This document shows positions 7,685 through 17,629 of a DNA stretch of 64,000 bases, in pieces. Numbering within the stretch: position 1 is the first letter of the stretch; each line of letters starts with the position of its first letter. The DNA comes from Neorhizobium sp. NCHU2750 (GTDB taxonomy: Bacteria > Pseudomonadota > Alphaproteobacteria > Rhizobiales > Rhizobiaceae): positions 3,852,001-3,916,000 of the forward strand of contig NZ_CP030827.1 of the NCBI RefSeq assembly GCF_003597675.1, given 5' to 3'. Both the position numbers and the translations under genes were made by a program. A model generated the notes under the pieces. The model saw nothing but the letters and a program-made list of their open reading frames with translations. It was not told the DNA's origin and ran no database searches.

Positions 7685-10600
7685 TCAATGAAAGTTTCGC
7701 CCTCTCGGCATGACACGACCCGCATCCCGGACATCGGCTTCAGTTTGGGAATGAGACCTTGCGAGATCATCATCCCTCTGTGAAAGAGCCTGGACCGTCG
7801 GCTGGGATCGTGGCCGCCAGGATCCGCCGCCAGAGTTCAGTGCCTCGTCTGACCGCAGCGCCGCGAACCGACGCGCTTCCCTTTGTAGTAGCCCCAGCAT
7901 CGGGGTAATGTCCTCGATATGCTCGACCACGGTATGGATCACGCCATGCTGGCTTTGCAACCTGCCGCGTATCTTCACCAGCCGTGCCCCCATCACAACC
8001 GAACGGTACCGCTCGAAAATCTTCGGCCAGACGATTGCATTGGCGACACCGGTCTCATCCTCGAGCGTGATGAAGATCACGCCTCTTGCAGAACCCGGTC
8101 GCTGCCGCACCAGCACGATACCGCCGATCGTAACCCTTTCGCCGTCTCTCACGCCGAGCAGATCGACACTGCGGGTAATCTCCATCGACCTGAATTCCTC
8201 GCGAAGAAACGAGACCGGATGCGCCTTGAGGGAAAGCGACAGATGACGATAATCCTCGATTACTTCCTCGCCGGGTAGCATCAGGGGCAATTGTACTGCC
8301 TGTTCCGACCTCAGATCCTCTCGCCCGGCCGCCTGGAACAAAGGAACGCTTTCTGGCGCGCTTCGAACCTCAAGCCCTCTGACCGCCCATAATGCCTGCC
8401 GGCGCGTAAGCCCGATCGACGCAAAACCGTCAGCATCGGCAAGTCTTTCGAGACTGGCTCTGTCGAGGCCTGACCGGAGCCAAAGATCATGGACGCTTCG
8501 GTACGTCTCACTCCGGTTTGCCACGAGCTTTCCTGCCATGTCCTTTTCGCTCAGGCCTTTGACCTGCCTGAAACCAAGTCTGACCGCGTATCGGGTTTTG
8601 ATGACCTCACGCATGCTTTCATGTCGCCGATCGATGGCAGCCCGATTGAAATCAATCTCTTCCAGACTGTTGTCCCATTCGGAGCGGTTTATATCGACCG
8701 GCAGGACAGTTACCCCATGCTCTCGCGCATCGCGGACAAGCTGCGATGGTGCATAAAAGCCCATGGGCTGGGAATTCAGAAGAGCCGCACAGAAGACATC
8801 CGGATAATAGGTTTTGATCCAGGACGACGCAAAGACCAGAAGAGCGAAGGAGGCCGCATGGCTCTCGGGAAAGCCATATTCGGCAAATCCTTCGATCTGG
8901 CTGAAACATTGCTTGGCAAACTCCTCAGAATACTTGTTCTTGAGCATCCCCCCGATGAAATCGCGCTCGAACTCCTTGACCCGACCGGACCTCTTGAAAG
9001 TCGCCATCGACCTGCGCAGCTGATCTGCTTTCTCTGGAGGAAAACCGGCACCGGTGATCGCGATCTGCATCGCCTGCTCCTGGAACAGGGGCACGCCAAG
9101 CGTCCTCTCCAAAACCTTTTCGAGAGCGGGGCTTGGATATTCGATCGGCTTTCCGTTTCTCCGATCCTCGCGGCGCTTCAGATAGGGATGAACCATATTG
9201 CCCTGGATCGGCCCTGGTCGCACGATCGCCACCTCGATGACGAGATCGTAGAACTTCCGGGGCCGAAGACGTGGCAGCATGCTCATCTGCGCCCGGCTTT
9301 CGATCTGGAAAACGCCAATCGTATCGGCACGACAGATCATGTCATAGACGTTCTGGTCGCGATTTTCCTTCTGCAGGTCGGCAAGCCTCAATGCCTTACC
9401 GTAATGATCCTCCAGCAACCCGAAAGCCTTCTTCAGGCATGTCAGCATGCCGAGCGCCAATACATCGATCTTCAGAAGTTTCAACGTGTCGAGATCGTCC
9501 TTGTCCCACTCGATCATGTAGCGGCCCGGCATCGCCGTCTTCATGATCGGCACCACTTCGTCGAGCCGGTCGCGGGTGATGAGGAAACCGCCGACATGCT
9601 GGGTCAGGTGCCGCGGAAACCCCATCAGTTCCTTCGCATGAGTGATAACCTTCTTCGTCACGGAATCCGTGACATCCAGCCCCGCCACCTTGGCCTCACG
9701 CTCGGAAAGCCCATCCTCCGACCAGCCCCAGACCGTGCTCGAGAGCGCCGCCTGAACATCCTCGGAAAGACCGAAGGCCTTTGCCACCTCGCGCCCGGCC
9801 ATCCGTGTCCGATAGCTCGTCACCGCCGCCGTCAACCCGGCATGGCGATAACCGTAATGCTCGTAGATATACTGGATGACCTCCTCGCGCCGCCCGTGTT
9901 CGAAATCCACATCGATATCCGGAGGTTCGTTCCGCTCGGTGGATATGAAGCGCGCAAAGAGGAGTTCCGATTTTTCCGGGTTCACCTCGGTAATTTCGAG
10001 GCAATAGCAGACCGTCGAATTGGCGGCCGAACCACGACCCTGGCAAAGGATATTCAGCTCATACCGCGCATGCCAGACGATATGGCGGACGGTCAGGAAA
10101 TAGGGCTCATATCCCATCTCCTTGATGAGGCCGAGTTCCTCGCGAATTTGCTGTGAAACACCGGGCTGGATTCCATCAGGATAGCGCCGCCGTGCCCCTT
10201 CCCAGGTCAGACGCTCCAGCGTCTCCGATACGGTTTCACCGGGAACGCTTTCATCCGGATAATTATGCTGCAACTCCCCGAGGGAAAAGCTTAGTTTGCC
10301 AAAGAATATCGCCGTATTCGCCACAGCCTCCGGATAGGCGTGAAAGAGCCGCCCCATTTCATATGCCGGTTTGAGATACCGCTCTCCATTGGGGGCCAGC
10401 AGAAAGCCGGCCTCCTGTACCGTCACGTGATTGCGGATCGCGGTGACGACATCCGCAAGTGACCGACGCAAAGGCAGGTCGAAGAGCGGCAGGTTTGTTG
10501 CGATCAGAGAAACACGGCTCTGGCGCGCAACCTGGGCAAAACTGGCAAAAACAAAGGGATCACGCCCGTCATAGGTCGGCGACAGCGCCAGATACATATT

Positions 10601-11128
10601 TTTGCCGAATGCCTGTCGGTAATCAACAAGCCGCCTGGCCAGATCAGCGAGGTAGCTCCGGTCCTCGGCCCGCGAAAAATCGGGCACGACGGCAAGCATC
10701 ATATCCCGGCACCATTCCAGAAAATCCCATTCCTCCAGAATGCACGAGCCTTTCTCAGTCCTGAGATTGCCTCTACTCAACAGTCGGCAGAGATTGGCCC
10801 AGCCTCTGCGGTTCATCGGATAGGCAAGAACATCAGGTGTTGCATCGGTGAAGACGAGCCGGGCACCGGGGTGAAACCGGCAGGGCTCAACCGCACCCTC
10901 CTCACCCTCTTCCTTGCCGCCAGCCCTATGACGGGCAAAACCCGCCTTCATCTCACAAATCTGATTATGGGCGCGCACCACACCGGCAACCGAATTCCGG
11001 TCGGCAATCCCCAGCCCGGAAAGTCCCAGGATGCTGGCGGACCTCACCATCTCTTCCGGCCTCGACGCGCCTTCCAGAAAAGAAAAATTCGTCCTGGCAC
11101 CGATCTCAAAAAAACCTGGAGCCCCCAT
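7685..11128 (-). CDS. dnaE2: Error-prone DNA polymerase DnaE2
   Basis: A C-family polymerase alpha paralogue that performs SOS-induced translesion synthesis with ImuA and ImuB. The N-terminal PHP domain begins at [16 protein letters not shown]. The polymerase core holds [19 protein letters not shown] and the catalytic acidic stretch [16 protein letters not shown], followed by a helix-hairpin-helix region and an OB fold near [27 protein letters not shown]. The family ending GRNFH is present. ATG 11128 shares one base with the imuB stop (TGATG); the GTG one codon earlier is the alternative. Length 1147 aa. Last gene of the imuA-imuB-dnaE2 operon. Confidence 0.95.
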   Translation of the reverse strand: MGAPGFFEIGARTNFSFLEGASRPEEMVRSASILGLSGLGIADRNSVAGVVRAHNQICEMKAGFARHRAGGKEEGEEGAVEPCRFHPGARLVFTDATPDVLAYPMNRRGWANLCRLLSRGNLRTEKGSCILEEWDFLEWCRDMMLAVVPDFSRAEDRSYLADLARRLVDYRQAFGKNMYLALSPTYDGRDPFVFASFAQVARQSRVSLIATNLPLFDLPLRRSLADVVTAIRNHVTVQEAGFLLAPNGERYLKPAYEMGRLFHAYPEAVANTAIFFGKLSFSLGELQHNYPDESVPGETVSETLERLTWEGARRRYPDGIQPGVSQQIREELGLIKEMGYEPYFLTVRHIVWHARYELNILCQGRGSAANSTVCYCLEITEVNPEKSELLFARFISTERNEPPDIDVDFEHGRREEVIQYIYEHYGYRHAGLTAAVTSYRTRMAGREVAKAFGLSEDVQAALSSTVWGWSEDGLSEREAKVAGLDVTDSVTKKVITHAKELMGFPRHLTQHVGGFLITRDRLDEVVPIMKTAMPGRYMIEWDKDDLDTLKLLKIDVLALGMLTCLKKAFGLLEDHYGKALRLADLQKENRDQNVYDMICRADTIGVFQIESRAQMSMLPRLRPRKFYDLVIEVAIVRPGPIQGNMVHPYLKRREDRRNGKPIEYPSPALEKVLERTLGVPLFQEQAMQIAITGAGFPPEKADQLRRSMATFKRSGRVKEFERDFIGGMLKNKYSEEFAKQCFSQIEGFAEYGFPESHAASFALLVFASSWIKTYYPDVFCAALLNSQPMGFYAPSQLVRDAREHGVTVLPVDINRSEWDNSLEEIDFNRAAIDRRHESMREVIKTRYAVRLGFRQVKGLSEKDMAGKLVANRSETYRSVHDLWLRSGLDRASLERLADADGFASIGLTRRQALWAVRGLEVRSAPESVPLFQAAGREDLRSEQAVQLPLMLPGEEVIEDYRHLSLSLKAHPVSFLREEFRSMEITRSVDLLGVRDGERVTIGGIVLVRQRPGSARGVIFITLEDETGVANAIVWPKIFERYRSVVMGARLVKIRGRLQSQHGVIHTVVEHIEDITPMLGLLQREARRFAALRSDEALNSGGGSWRPRSQPTVQALSQRDDDLARSHSQTEADVRDAGRVMPRGRNFH

Positions 11129-12738
11129 CACGCAAAAATTCCGTGCATGCGCCAGTCTGGTGCATCCTTGCCATTATAGGGCCCGAGCCGGAAAACCCAG
11201 AAAAGCCGGCCGAATTCTGCTTCAAGACGATAATAGTCGCGTTCTGGCGTCTCATCGTCATCAAGCCACCATTCCGGCGCGATCCGCTCCGGTCCCTCCG
11301 CACGAGTGACTATGTGCAGGACATGCCGCCAGCGGAACCGCTGCGGCGGCCCATCAGGAACGATGGCGGCAAAGGCTTCAATCGGCTCGGGGCGACGCAG
11401 GAGCCGCAAAGGGCGGCTTGATTTCGGTGAGAAGGGCAAGGCATCGCCCACATCTGCGGGACGCACCGCCGCTTCGATTGCCGGAACGGCTATTTCGGCC
11501 CGCTCAGGAATATGGCTCTGGCGCGACCTGAGGACCTCAAGGCAATCCACCCCGAACCGGGCGGCCACCTTGTCGATGAAATCGGCAAGCGACGTTTCCT
11601 GGCTTTCCTTGCCCGAGAAATCACTCTGCAGCAGGCCAAAGGCCGCATGCTGCAGCACGCTCAACCGCAGGAGTTCGAACCCGAAACCGGCCTCCAGATG
11701 ATCGTGGACGGCATCGAGGCGTTCACAGAACAAGCCGGCGATCGTCTTTGGATCCCTCAATGCTCTTGATGCACCGACCTTGATACGGAACACCCTTCCA
11801 TCGACGCGAAACAGGGAAAGTTCGAAAACCGTCCCCCCCACGCCCCTCTCCTCCAGGCTGGCCTTGAGCGAGACCGCAATCTCACGCGTCACACCGATAA
11901 TGTCCTCTTCCGCCTGGACGGGTTCCGCCAGCTGCCGTTCTGCCGAGAGCGCGGCAACCGGACGCCGCGGCGAAATCGCTTCCTCGCAGGCCCCCAGCGC
12001 CTGATCGAGCCTCATCATCAAATGCGCACCGAATCTGCGCACGAGCGGCGCTCTCGGTATGGCCATCAGATCGGCAATCCGCTTCAGTCCCAGCTTGCAG
12101 AGCCCTGTAAGGGTCATCTCATCGAGACGCAGCGCATGAATGGGAAGCGCCGCCAATGCGCCTGCCATATCCTCCCTGGCAGTAATCCCACCACGGCCGA
12201 ACCGGCTCATCGCCCAGGAGAGACCCGGAGAACCGGAAATAGCGCCGCACACGTCAAATCCCACCTGCTTCAGCCTGAGGAGAATATCGCCGAGCATGGC
12301 ATCCTCCCCGCCGAAGAGATGGGCGCAACCACTGACATCGAGAAAGAGGCCATCCTTTCCATCCAGCGCGACGAGCGGCGTATAGCGGTCGCACCAGTCG
12401 GCAACCGCCTCGAGAAGCTCGAAATCCGCCTTCTCATCCTCGTCGAAAACAGCCGTTTTCGGATACATGACACGCGCCTCGGCGAGTGCCTGCCCCCGTG
12501 TCAGGCGAGACCTCTCGGCCACCTCGTCGAGTGCCGTCAGCCGCAATGCATTGTCGCGCCGGCCGGCACAGACGATCGGCGGATGCTCAGGACGCTCTTT
12601 CGAGCGCCATGACATGCCCCAGAGCCTGCGCGCTATCCTGTCGGTGGAAAGATGCGGGAAATACAGGGCCAGGATACGCTGGTCCCTGGCGAAGGCGAGG
12701 GTTTTCTGCCCCTCCGGCAAGACGAAATTGGCGGTCAT
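11128..12738 (-). CDS. imuB: Y-family-like DNA repair protein ImuB
   Basis: A Y-family polymerase homologue that acts as the scaffold linking DnaE2 to the beta clamp in damage-induced mutagenesis. Known ImuB proteins lack the catalytic acidic residues. The N-terminal [18 protein letters not shown] and the later [19 protein letters not shown] and [21 protein letters not shown] are ImuB signatures. I chose ATG 12738 ([10 protein letters not shown]), which has TGGAG upstream. The longer form from TTG 12792 adds an Arg-rich leader. The start lies well inside imuA in another frame (152-bp overlap). 536 aa. Confidence 0.9.
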   Translation of the reverse strand: MTANFVLPEGQKTLAFARDQRILALYFPHLSTDRIARRLWGMSWRSKERPEHPPIVCAGRRDNALRLTALDEVAERSRLTRGQALAEARVMYPKTAVFDEDEKADFELLEAVADWCDRYTPLVALDGKDGLFLDVSGCAHLFGGEDAMLGDILLRLKQVGFDVCGAISGSPGLSWAMSRFGRGGITAREDMAGALAALPIHALRLDEMTLTGLCKLGLKRIADLMAIPRAPLVRRFGAHLMMRLDQALGACEEAISPRRPVAALSAERQLAEPVQAEEDIIGVTREIAVSLKASLEERGVGGTVFELSLFRVDGRVFRIKVGASRALRDPKTIAGLFCERLDAVHDHLEAGFGFELLRLSVLQHAAFGLLQSDFSGKESQETSLADFIDKVAARFGVDCLEVLRSRQSHIPERAEIAVPAIEAAVRPADVGDALPFSPKSSRPLRLLRRPEPIEAFAAIVPDGPPQRFRWRHVLHIVTRAEGPERIAPEWWLDDDETPERDYYRLEAEFGRLFWVFRLGPYNGKDAPDWRMHGIFA

Positions 12739-13522
12739 GGGAATTCCACTCCAGAAGGAAGGAGAGCGGAGCCGGATTGCGGCTCTTCTCAAGGGTGATC
12801 CGGAAAACCGGATGGCCTATGCTGCCGCCAAGCATTGTGCCATCCGCAAGGCGCCGCTCCAGAGCCGGCGCCGGTTCGACGAGCATGCGGAAAGAAGCGC
12901 TGCTGGCCTCTTCATCTCCCGCATGCCGCAAAAGCAGAAGCGGCCGTCCCGCCGCCTCTGCCCGTAGCTTGAGCCTTCGGCTTTCCGTCAGGCCGAAGGG
13001 TTTGGGATTGCCATGAATTTCAAGGATCGTTGCCGCAAAGGCCTTGCTGGCAAGTGCCTCTTCCGCAATCCACAGCGCATCCCCCAGCCTGCGGGGCGAC
13101 GCCTGAAAGACCAAGCGAGGATCGACACCGATCTGCCTGATACCCCCGCCATAGGGCACACCGCTCTCGCAGGCCGAAAGACCATCTGCGATCCAGAGCA
13201 GGGGAGCACCGGAAAATTTCCGGGTCATGATGAATGCCACCAGCGAAACAGCAAAGCCGCTGGCTGCCCCGGCATCATAGAGCGTGAGCGAGCGAATTTC
13301 GGAAAGACCGTCCAGCCTCAGGCCGCCATCCAGCGCCTCGTCCAGAAACGGAATATCAAAACCCAGCCTTGTCGGTTCGGCCTGCTTCGCATCCGCCCTA
13401 CCCGGCACGGCAAGATCTTCATGTCGTGCCGCAACCATGCCCGGCAAAGCCTTGCCTTCCAGTCTGGCGATCTGTTCGCGCAGGGCAAAAACCCTCTCCC
13501 GCGCCGCGGCATTACCGGCCAT
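12587..13522 (-). CDS. imuA: SOS mutagenesis protein ImuA (RecA/SulA-like)
   Basis: A RecA-fold protein of the imuA-imuB-dnaE2 translesion cassette, known to work together with ImuB and RecA. The start MAGNAAARERVFALREQIARLEG at ATG 13522 matches the family. The apparent longer frame from GTG 13549 begins inside the LexA box and is unlikely. The core (LGFDIPFLDEALDGGLRLDGLSEI, then LLWIADGLS) resembles the ATP-binding half of RecA without an obvious intact P-loop. The last 50 or so residues overlap imuB in a different frame and look unlike a normal domain end, so the natural stop may have been lost. 311 aa. Confidence 0.88.
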   Translation of the reverse strand: MAGNAAARERVFALREQIARLEGKALPGMVAARHEDLAVPGRADAKQAEPTRLGFDIPFLDEALDGGLRLDGLSEIRSLTLYDAGAASGFAVSLVAFIMTRKFSGAPLLWIADGLSACESGVPYGGGIRQIGVDPRLVFQASPRRLGDALWIAEEALASKAFAATILEIHGNPKPFGLTESRRLKLRAEAAGRPLLLLRHAGDEEASSASFRMLVEPAPALERRLADGTMLGGSIGHPVFRITLEKSRNPAPLSFLLEWNSHDRQFRLAGGAENPRLRQGPAYPGPVFPASFHRQDSAQALGHVMALERAS

Positions 13523-13543
13523 GGCGTCAGCTCCAATCCATAC

Positions 13544-13558
13544 GTTCACCTTATGTTC
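13544..13558 (-). promoter_or_regulatory. LexA-binding SOS box upstream of imuA
   Basis: The minus strand reads GAAC-ATAAGGT-GAAC, an exact match to the alphaproteobacterial LexA operator GAAC-N7-GAAC (GTTC-N7-GTTC on the other strand). It ends 22 bp before the imuA ATG, where it would block transcription of imuA-imuB-dnaE2 until DNA damage causes LexA cleavage. Confidence 0.85.
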
Positions 13559-13693
13559 CTATGGATTCCAGAGGACACACAAAGAGTCAATCACTCCAGC
13601 ACAGGAATCTTTTCCTCATTAGCTATAGCAATGAATCTTATCTCGAAAAAAAGCGGCAACAGCCTTATATGTGACCTGGAAAAGGGAGAACCC

Positions 13694-14131
13694 ATGGCTC
13701 GCATCGACCAAACCGACGACTGGCGGGATCGCCATGCGCCAACGATCAGTGCGTTTGAATCGTTGGCGATCGAGGCCTATGGTCATCTTCCGCAGGAATT
13801 CAGAGCCCTCACCACCAACCTCATCATCGAGGTCGAGGACTTTCCCGACGACGACGTCTTCGAAGACATGGCGCTGGAAACGCCCTTCGATCTGCTCGGT
13901 CTTTTCGAGGGACGAGGTATCTCCGAACGCTTTACCGTTGAGACAGGGGAGCTGCCCAACCGGATCAGGCTCTATCGCCGCCCGATCCTGGATTATTGGG
14001 CCGAAAACGAGGAAACCCTCGGCGACATCATCACCCATGTGCTGATCCACGAGATCGGCCATCATTTCGGCCTGAGCGACGATGACATGGAACGGATAGA
14101 AGCCAGCGCCGAGGATGCGACCCAGCGCTGA
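13694..14131 (+). CDS. Metallopeptidase family protein (minimal zincin)
   Basis: A 145-aa protein of the predicted small zincin family that often sits next to housekeeping genes. The zinc-binding motif HEIGHHFG (HEXXH) lies near residues 120-127, in the conserved frame ITHVLIHEIGHHFGLSDDDM. The N-terminal half carries IEVEDFPDDDVFEDM and a DLLGLFEG segment also typical of the family. ATG 13694 follows AAGGGAGAA at good spacing; the frame stays open for 680 bp upstream across imuA but is not coding there. It diverges from imuA. Substrate unknown. Confidence 0.88.
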   Translation: MARIDQTDDWRDRHAPTISAFESLAIEAYGHLPQEFRALTTNLIIEVEDFPDDDVFEDMALETPFDLLGLFEGRGISERFTVETGELPNRIRLYRRPILDYWAENEETLGDIITHVLIHEIGHHFGLSDDDMERIEASAEDATQR

Positions 14132-14143
14132 CCCCGTAAAGGC

Positions 14144-14350
14144 TTATTGCTCGCCGAGCTTGATATCCGGGTGATAATCCTTGCCATCGACAGTTTTCGT
14201 CACAGCCTGGCCGCACTGCATCTGCCCGCTCGTGGTGTTGAAGGAATAGGTCGGAGAGCCATGAAGCTCCCACCCCTTGTTCAACGCCGCCGTCACCTTG
14301 TGGCAGAAGGAGGCATCGTCCGGGCCGGTGAGAAAACGATAGAGCTTCAT
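14144..14350 (-). CDS. DUF1737 domain-containing protein
   Basis: A 68-aa protein matching the DUF1737 pattern: YRFLTGPDDASFCHKVTAALNKGWELHGSPTY covers most of the domain, with the conserved GW.L.G.P core. The function is not known. Its ATG overlaps the stop of the upstream CitE-like gene by 4 bp, so the two are translationally coupled, and it is probably the last gene of a two-gene unit. Confidence 0.85.
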   Translation of the reverse strand: MKLYRFLTGPDDASFCHKVTAALNKGWELHGSPTYSFNTTSGQMQCGQAVTKTVDGKDYHPDIKLGEQ

Positions 14351-15255
14351 GATATCTTCTTTCTTGCAGCGATTTTGGCAACCTGGTTGAGAAGCGTCTT
14401 AGCCTCTTCAAAGTGAAGGCGCTCGACCATTTTTCCATCGATATTGACGACATTGAGACTTTCGGCGCCGGGCTCATTGAACGCCGCAACGATTGTCCTT
14501 GCCTCCTCAACGCTTTGAGGATCCGGTGCGAAATGCCGGTTGGCCAGTTCTATCTGGGCGGGATGGACAAGCATCTTGCCGGAAAACCCCATGGCACGGC
14601 CCTGGATGCAATCCGCATCGCACCCCGCCTGGTCCTTGAAATCGTTGAAAACGCTGTCGATCACATCGACGCCATGGGCGCGTCCGGCAAGCACGATCTG
14701 CATCAGCCACGGCACGAGATAGGCTCGCCCCTTCTGCGGCAGCACGCCGGTCGCCTTGCGCAGGTCGTTCAGGCCAACGACGAGACATTGCAATCCCTTT
14801 CCCTGCAATCCCTTACCGCCTGCAGCAATGGAACCCGCGTCCAGCACGCCTTTCGGCGTCTCGATCATGGCCCACAGGGCCACGGGCTTTGATGGGTTGA
14901 GACCTGCCAGACATTCCGCGGCTTTTTCGAGCTCGGCTGCGCTTTCCACTTTCGGCAGCAGCAGCGCATCCGGCAAAAGCCGGGCGACGAGATCCATGTC
15001 CGACCGCGAAAACTCGCTATCCAAGCCATTGATGCGAATGACCCGCTCCTGATGCGACGCCGGAAACCGGACAAAAGCATCAGCCAGATTGTCGCGTGCT
15101 TCCGCCTTGCGTCCGGGCGCCACGGAATCCTCAAGATCATAGATCACCGCATCGCAGTCCAGACCTGGCGCCTTTTCAAGCGCGCGCCGGTTATCTGCCG
15201 GAACGCTGAGAACGGAGCGGCGAACGGGTGGATCACTGTCTTTCAAGAATTCCAT
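14347..15255 (-). CDS. HpcH/HpaI aldolase / citrate lyase beta-like protein (CitE family)
   Basis: A 302-aa TIM-barrel lyase of the CitE-like family, which cleaves or forms C-C bonds in beta-hydroxyacyl-CoA compounds such as malyl-CoA or citramalyl-CoA. Family motifs are RRSVLSVPADNRRALEKA at the N-terminus, CDAVIYDLEDSVAPGRK (the metal-site region), IRINGLDSEFSRSDMD, and the later GFSGKMLVHPAQIELANRHF. The exact substrate cannot be told from sequence. An in-frame 15-bp tandem duplication gives GKGLQGKGLQ in the middle of the protein. Coupled to DUF1737 downstream. Confidence 0.85.
   Translation of the reverse strand: MEFLKDSDPPVRRSVLSVPADNRRALEKAPGLDCDAVIYDLEDSVAPGRKAEARDNLADAFVRFPASHQERVIRINGLDSEFSRSDMDLVARLLPDALLLPKVESAAELEKAAECLAGLNPSKPVALWAMIETPKGVLDAGSIAAGGKGLQGKGLQCLVVGLNDLRKATGVLPQKGRAYLVPWLMQIVLAGRAHGVDVIDSVFNDFKDQAGCDADCIQGRAMGFSGKMLVHPAQIELANRHFAPDPQSVEEARTIVAAFNEPGAESLNVVNIDGKMVERLHFEEAKTLLNQVAKIAARKKIS
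14789..14818 (-). repeat. 15-bp tandem duplication inside the CitE-like gene
   Basis: Two adjacent 15-base copies (TGCAATCCCTTTCCC and TGCAATCCCTTACCG on the plus strand) differ at two positions. Being a multiple of three, they keep the frame and duplicate the residues GKGLQ. Confidence 0.75.
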
Positions 15256-15361
15256 TGCCTTCTTCTGACGGTCTTTTCAGAGCTCTGCAATAAATCCCGC
15301 TCGAAAAGCCCTTGCAAGAGAAGAATGGAAGGCCCACATTTGAAATTAGAAAGGTTTGAAC

Positions 15362-15589
15362 ATGCAGAACATTCGTTCCTTCTTCATCATCGCCACCGCC
15401 ATCGCTCTTCTTGCCGTTGCCGCCTTGCTGACGGCTTCCCTGACGATCGCCTTCATGGGCACCCTGGCCATTCTTTCCATCGGTAGGGCACTGTCGAACC
15501 GGCTGAAACCGGTACCGGTTCGTGCCAAGACCAAGCGGGAAGACATGCGCGTCTGGAATGACGGCCGCGGAACCATCATCGACATGTGA
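15362..15589 (+). CDS. Small membrane protein, unknown function
   Basis: A 75-aa product from ATG 15362 ([23 protein letters not shown]). It shows two closely spaced hydrophobic stretches (about residues 6-26 and 28-44) and then a basic, cytoplasmic-looking tail with [18 protein letters not shown]. The ending resembles small uncharacterised rhizobial proteins. Weak GAAAGG lies upstream of the start. Codon use is like the neighbours, which supports a real gene. I do not recognise a function. It lies alone between the CitE-like gene (divergent) and leuD. Confidence 0.6.
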   Translation: MQNIRSFFIIATAIALLAVAALLTASLTIAFMGTLAILSIGRALSNRLKPVPVRAKTKREDMRVWNDGRGTIIDM

Positions 15590-15641
15590 TCCTTTTCGGG
15601 CGCTGCCTGCGAGATGCGGGCTGGATCCGGAGAAATGGCGC

Positions 15642-15675
15642 GTACCGATTGGTACTGAATCGGACTTCAAATCCG
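15642..15675 (+). promoter_or_regulatory. Two adjacent small hairpins in the leuD leader
   Basis: GTACC-GATT-GGTAC (15642-15655) is followed after 5 bases by CGGA-CTTCAAA-TCCG (15661-15675). Both lie 50-85 bp before the leuD ATG. They may be leader structure. I see no leucine-codon peptide or known riboswitch. Confidence 0.25.
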
Positions 15676-15726
15676 TCCAGAAATCCGCTATGGCAGCCTC
15701 CACCAAAGTCTTCATGGAGGCCGATC

Positions 15727-16332
15727 ATGGAAAAGTTTGAAAAATTGACGGGCGTTGCTGCGCCTCTTCCGGTTGTCAACATCGACACCGACATGATCAT
15801 TCCGAAGGATTATCTGAAGACCATCAAGCGCACCGGCCTTGGCAAGGGCCTTTTCGCCGAGGCGCGCTACAAGGAAGATGGTTCGGAAAACCCCGATTTC
15901 GTCCTCAACAAGCCTGCCTATCGCGGTGCCAAGATCCTTGTTGCGGGTGATAATTTCGGCTGCGGCTCTTCCCGCGAGCATGCTCCCTGGGCTCTGCTCG
16001 ATTTCGGCATTCGCTGCGTCATCTCGACGAGCTTCGCCGATATCTTCTACAACAACTGTTTCAAGAACGGCATTTTGCCGATCGTCGTCAGCCCGGAAGA
16101 TTTGGAAAAGCTGCTCGATGATGCCGATCGCGGTTCCAACGCAATTCTGACGGTAGACCTGGAAGCCCAGGAAATCACCGGCCCGGACGGCGGACACCTG
16201 CATTTCGACATCGATCCCGGCCGCCGCCATATCCTTCTCGAAGGTCTGGACGACATTGCCTCGACGCTGAAGAGCGATGCGGCTATCTCGAGCTTCGAGA
16301 CCAAGAACCGCAGCGAGCGCCCCTGGCTCTGA
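15727..16332 (+). CDS. leuD: 3-isopropylmalate dehydratase small subunit
   Basis: With LeuC forms isopropylmalate isomerase, the second step of leucine synthesis. The conserved start [31 protein letters not shown] and the swivel-domain motif [17 protein letters not shown] (about residues 72-88) are clear. Length 201 aa is typical of proteobacterial LeuD. ATG 15727 follows GGAGG at 7-base spacing. leuC is not in the window, so leuC and leuD are unlinked here, as is usual in rhizobia. leuB follows after 108 bp. Confidence 0.96.
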   Translation: MEKFEKLTGVAAPLPVVNIDTDMIIPKDYLKTIKRTGLGKGLFAEARYKEDGSENPDFVLNKPAYRGAKILVAGDNFGCGSSREHAPWALLDFGIRCVISTSFADIFYNNCFKNGILPIVVSPEDLEKLLDDADRGSNAILTVDLEAQEITGPDGGHLHFDIDPGRRHILLEGLDDIASTLKSDAAISSFETKNRSERPWL

Positions 16333-16440
16333 AGACAAGCTGGTCATCTCATCCGCGGCAGGCCCGGATGAGATCTGCCGCGCGCATCTGAAATGCGCAC
16401 AAGCATGGCGAGCCTGCAGAACTGCAAGGACAGCAGACGA

Positions 16441-17550
16441 ATGGCAAAGAACCTCTTCCTTCTTCCCGGTGATGGCATCGGCCCCGAGGCCATGGGCGAA
16501 GTCCGCAAGGTCATCGCTTATATGAATGACAAGATGGGCGCCGATTTCTCCCTCGACGAAGGCCTCGTCGGCGGATCGGCCTATGATGCCCATGGCGTAG
16601 CAATCTCCGAAGGCGACATGGCCAAGGCCATGACGGCGGATGCAGTTCTTTTCGGCGCCGTCGGCGGCCCGAAATGGGATAGCGTCCCCTATGAGGTCAG
16701 GCCGGAAGCCGGTCTTCTGCGCCTGCGCAAGGATATGCAGCTTTTCGCCAATCTGCGCCCGGCAATCTGCTATCCTGCACTCGCTTCGGCTTCGTCCCTC
16801 AAGCCGGAATTGGTCGAAGGCCTCGATATCCTGATCGTGCGCGAATTGACCGGCGGCGTGTATTTCGGCGAACCGAAGGAGATCATCGATCTCGGCAACG
16901 GCCAGAAGCGCGGCATCGATACACAGATCTATGACACCTACGAGATCGAGCGCATTGCCAGCGTCGCCTTCGAACTGGCCCGCACGCGCAACAACACCGT
17001 CTGCTCGATGGAAAAGCGTAACGTGATGAAGTCTGGTGTCCTCTGGAACCAGGTCGTCACCGAAACCCACAAGCGTGCCTACTCGGACGTCAAGCTGGAA
17101 CATATGCTGGCCGATGCCGGTGGCATGCAGCTTGTGCGCGCGCCAAAGCAGTTCGACGTCATCGTCACCGACAATCTCTTCGGCGACATGCTGTCGGACG
17201 TTGCCGCCATGCTGACGGGTTCGCTCGGCATGCTGCCATCGGCCTCTCTCGGCGCAACCGATGCCAAGACCGGCACCCGCAAGGCGCTCTATGAACCCGT
17301 GCACGGTTCGGCGCCCGACATTGCCGGCAAGGGCATCGCCAATCCGATCGCCATGATCGCCTCCTTCGCCATGTGCCTGCGTTATTCCTTCAACATGGTT
17401 GCCGAGGCCGACCATCTTGAAAAGGCAATCGCCACGGTGCTCGACAAGGGCATCCGCACCGGCGATATCATGGGCGATGGTTGCCGCCAGGTAGGCACGT
17501 CCGAAATGGGCGACGCCATCCTCAAGGAGTTCCAGGCTCTTTCGGCGTAA
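16441..17550 (+). CDS. leuB: 3-isopropylmalate dehydrogenase
   Basis: Oxidises and decarboxylates 3-isopropylmalate to 2-ketoisocaproate with NAD+. [18 protein letters not shown] at the N-terminus, [17 protein letters not shown], the Tyr-containing [10 protein letters not shown], and the NAD/metal signature [25 protein letters not shown] are all present. Length 369 aa matches the family. ATG 16441 is preceded by a weak CAGACGA. Forms a leucine-synthesis pair with leuD and ends in a strong intrinsic terminator shared with the convergent MFS gene. Confidence 0.97.
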   Translation: MAKNLFLLPGDGIGPEAMGEVRKVIAYMNDKMGADFSLDEGLVGGSAYDAHGVAISEGDMAKAMTADAVLFGAVGGPKWDSVPYEVRPEAGLLRLRKDMQLFANLRPAICYPALASASSLKPELVEGLDILIVRELTGGVYFGEPKEIIDLGNGQKRGIDTQIYDTYEIERIASVAFELARTRNNTVCSMEKRNVMKSGVLWNQVVTETHKRAYSDVKLEHMLADAGGMQLVRAPKQFDVIVTDNLFGDMLSDVAAMLTGSLGMLPSASLGATDAKTGTRKALYEPVHGSAPDIAGKGIANPIAMIASFAMCLRYSFNMVAEADHLEKAIATVLDKGIRTGDIMGDGCRQVGTSEMGDAILKEFQALSA

Positions 17551-17572
17551 AGGCTGATAGAAGAAACCTAAG

Positions 17573-17609
17573 ACAAAGCCCGGCACATGTGCCGGGCTTT
17601 GTTATTTTT
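17573..17609. terminator. Intrinsic terminator between leuB and the MFS gene
   Basis: A perfect 30-base palindrome (17573-17602, ACAAAGCCCGGCACA and its complement) followed by TATTTTT on the plus strand. It should end leuB transcription; the symmetry would also allow use from the minus strand, though the T-run there is poor. Confidence 0.9.
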
Positions 17610-17629
17610 GCGTCCGAACGAGAGGGCCA

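Noticed and set aside
7459..7773. A 104-codon minus-strand frame between bfd and dnaE2
   Set aside because: It overlaps the real bfd and dnaE2 genes in another frame, and no domain is visible.
8489..10156. A 555-codon plus-strand frame opposite dnaE2
   Set aside because: It is the mirror of a strongly conserved polymerase gene in GC-rich DNA and shows no recognisable domain.
13013..13693. A long plus-strand frame running into the metallopeptidase gene
   Set aside because: The part before 13694 is the antisense of imuA. A good ribosome site and the conserved protein begin at ATG 13694.
15640..15726. A tRNA-Sec-like anticodon arm (GGACTTCAAATCC) before leuD
   Set aside because: No matching acceptor stem, T arm or CCA-side pairing could be found around it, and the region is too short before leuD. 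Probably chance.
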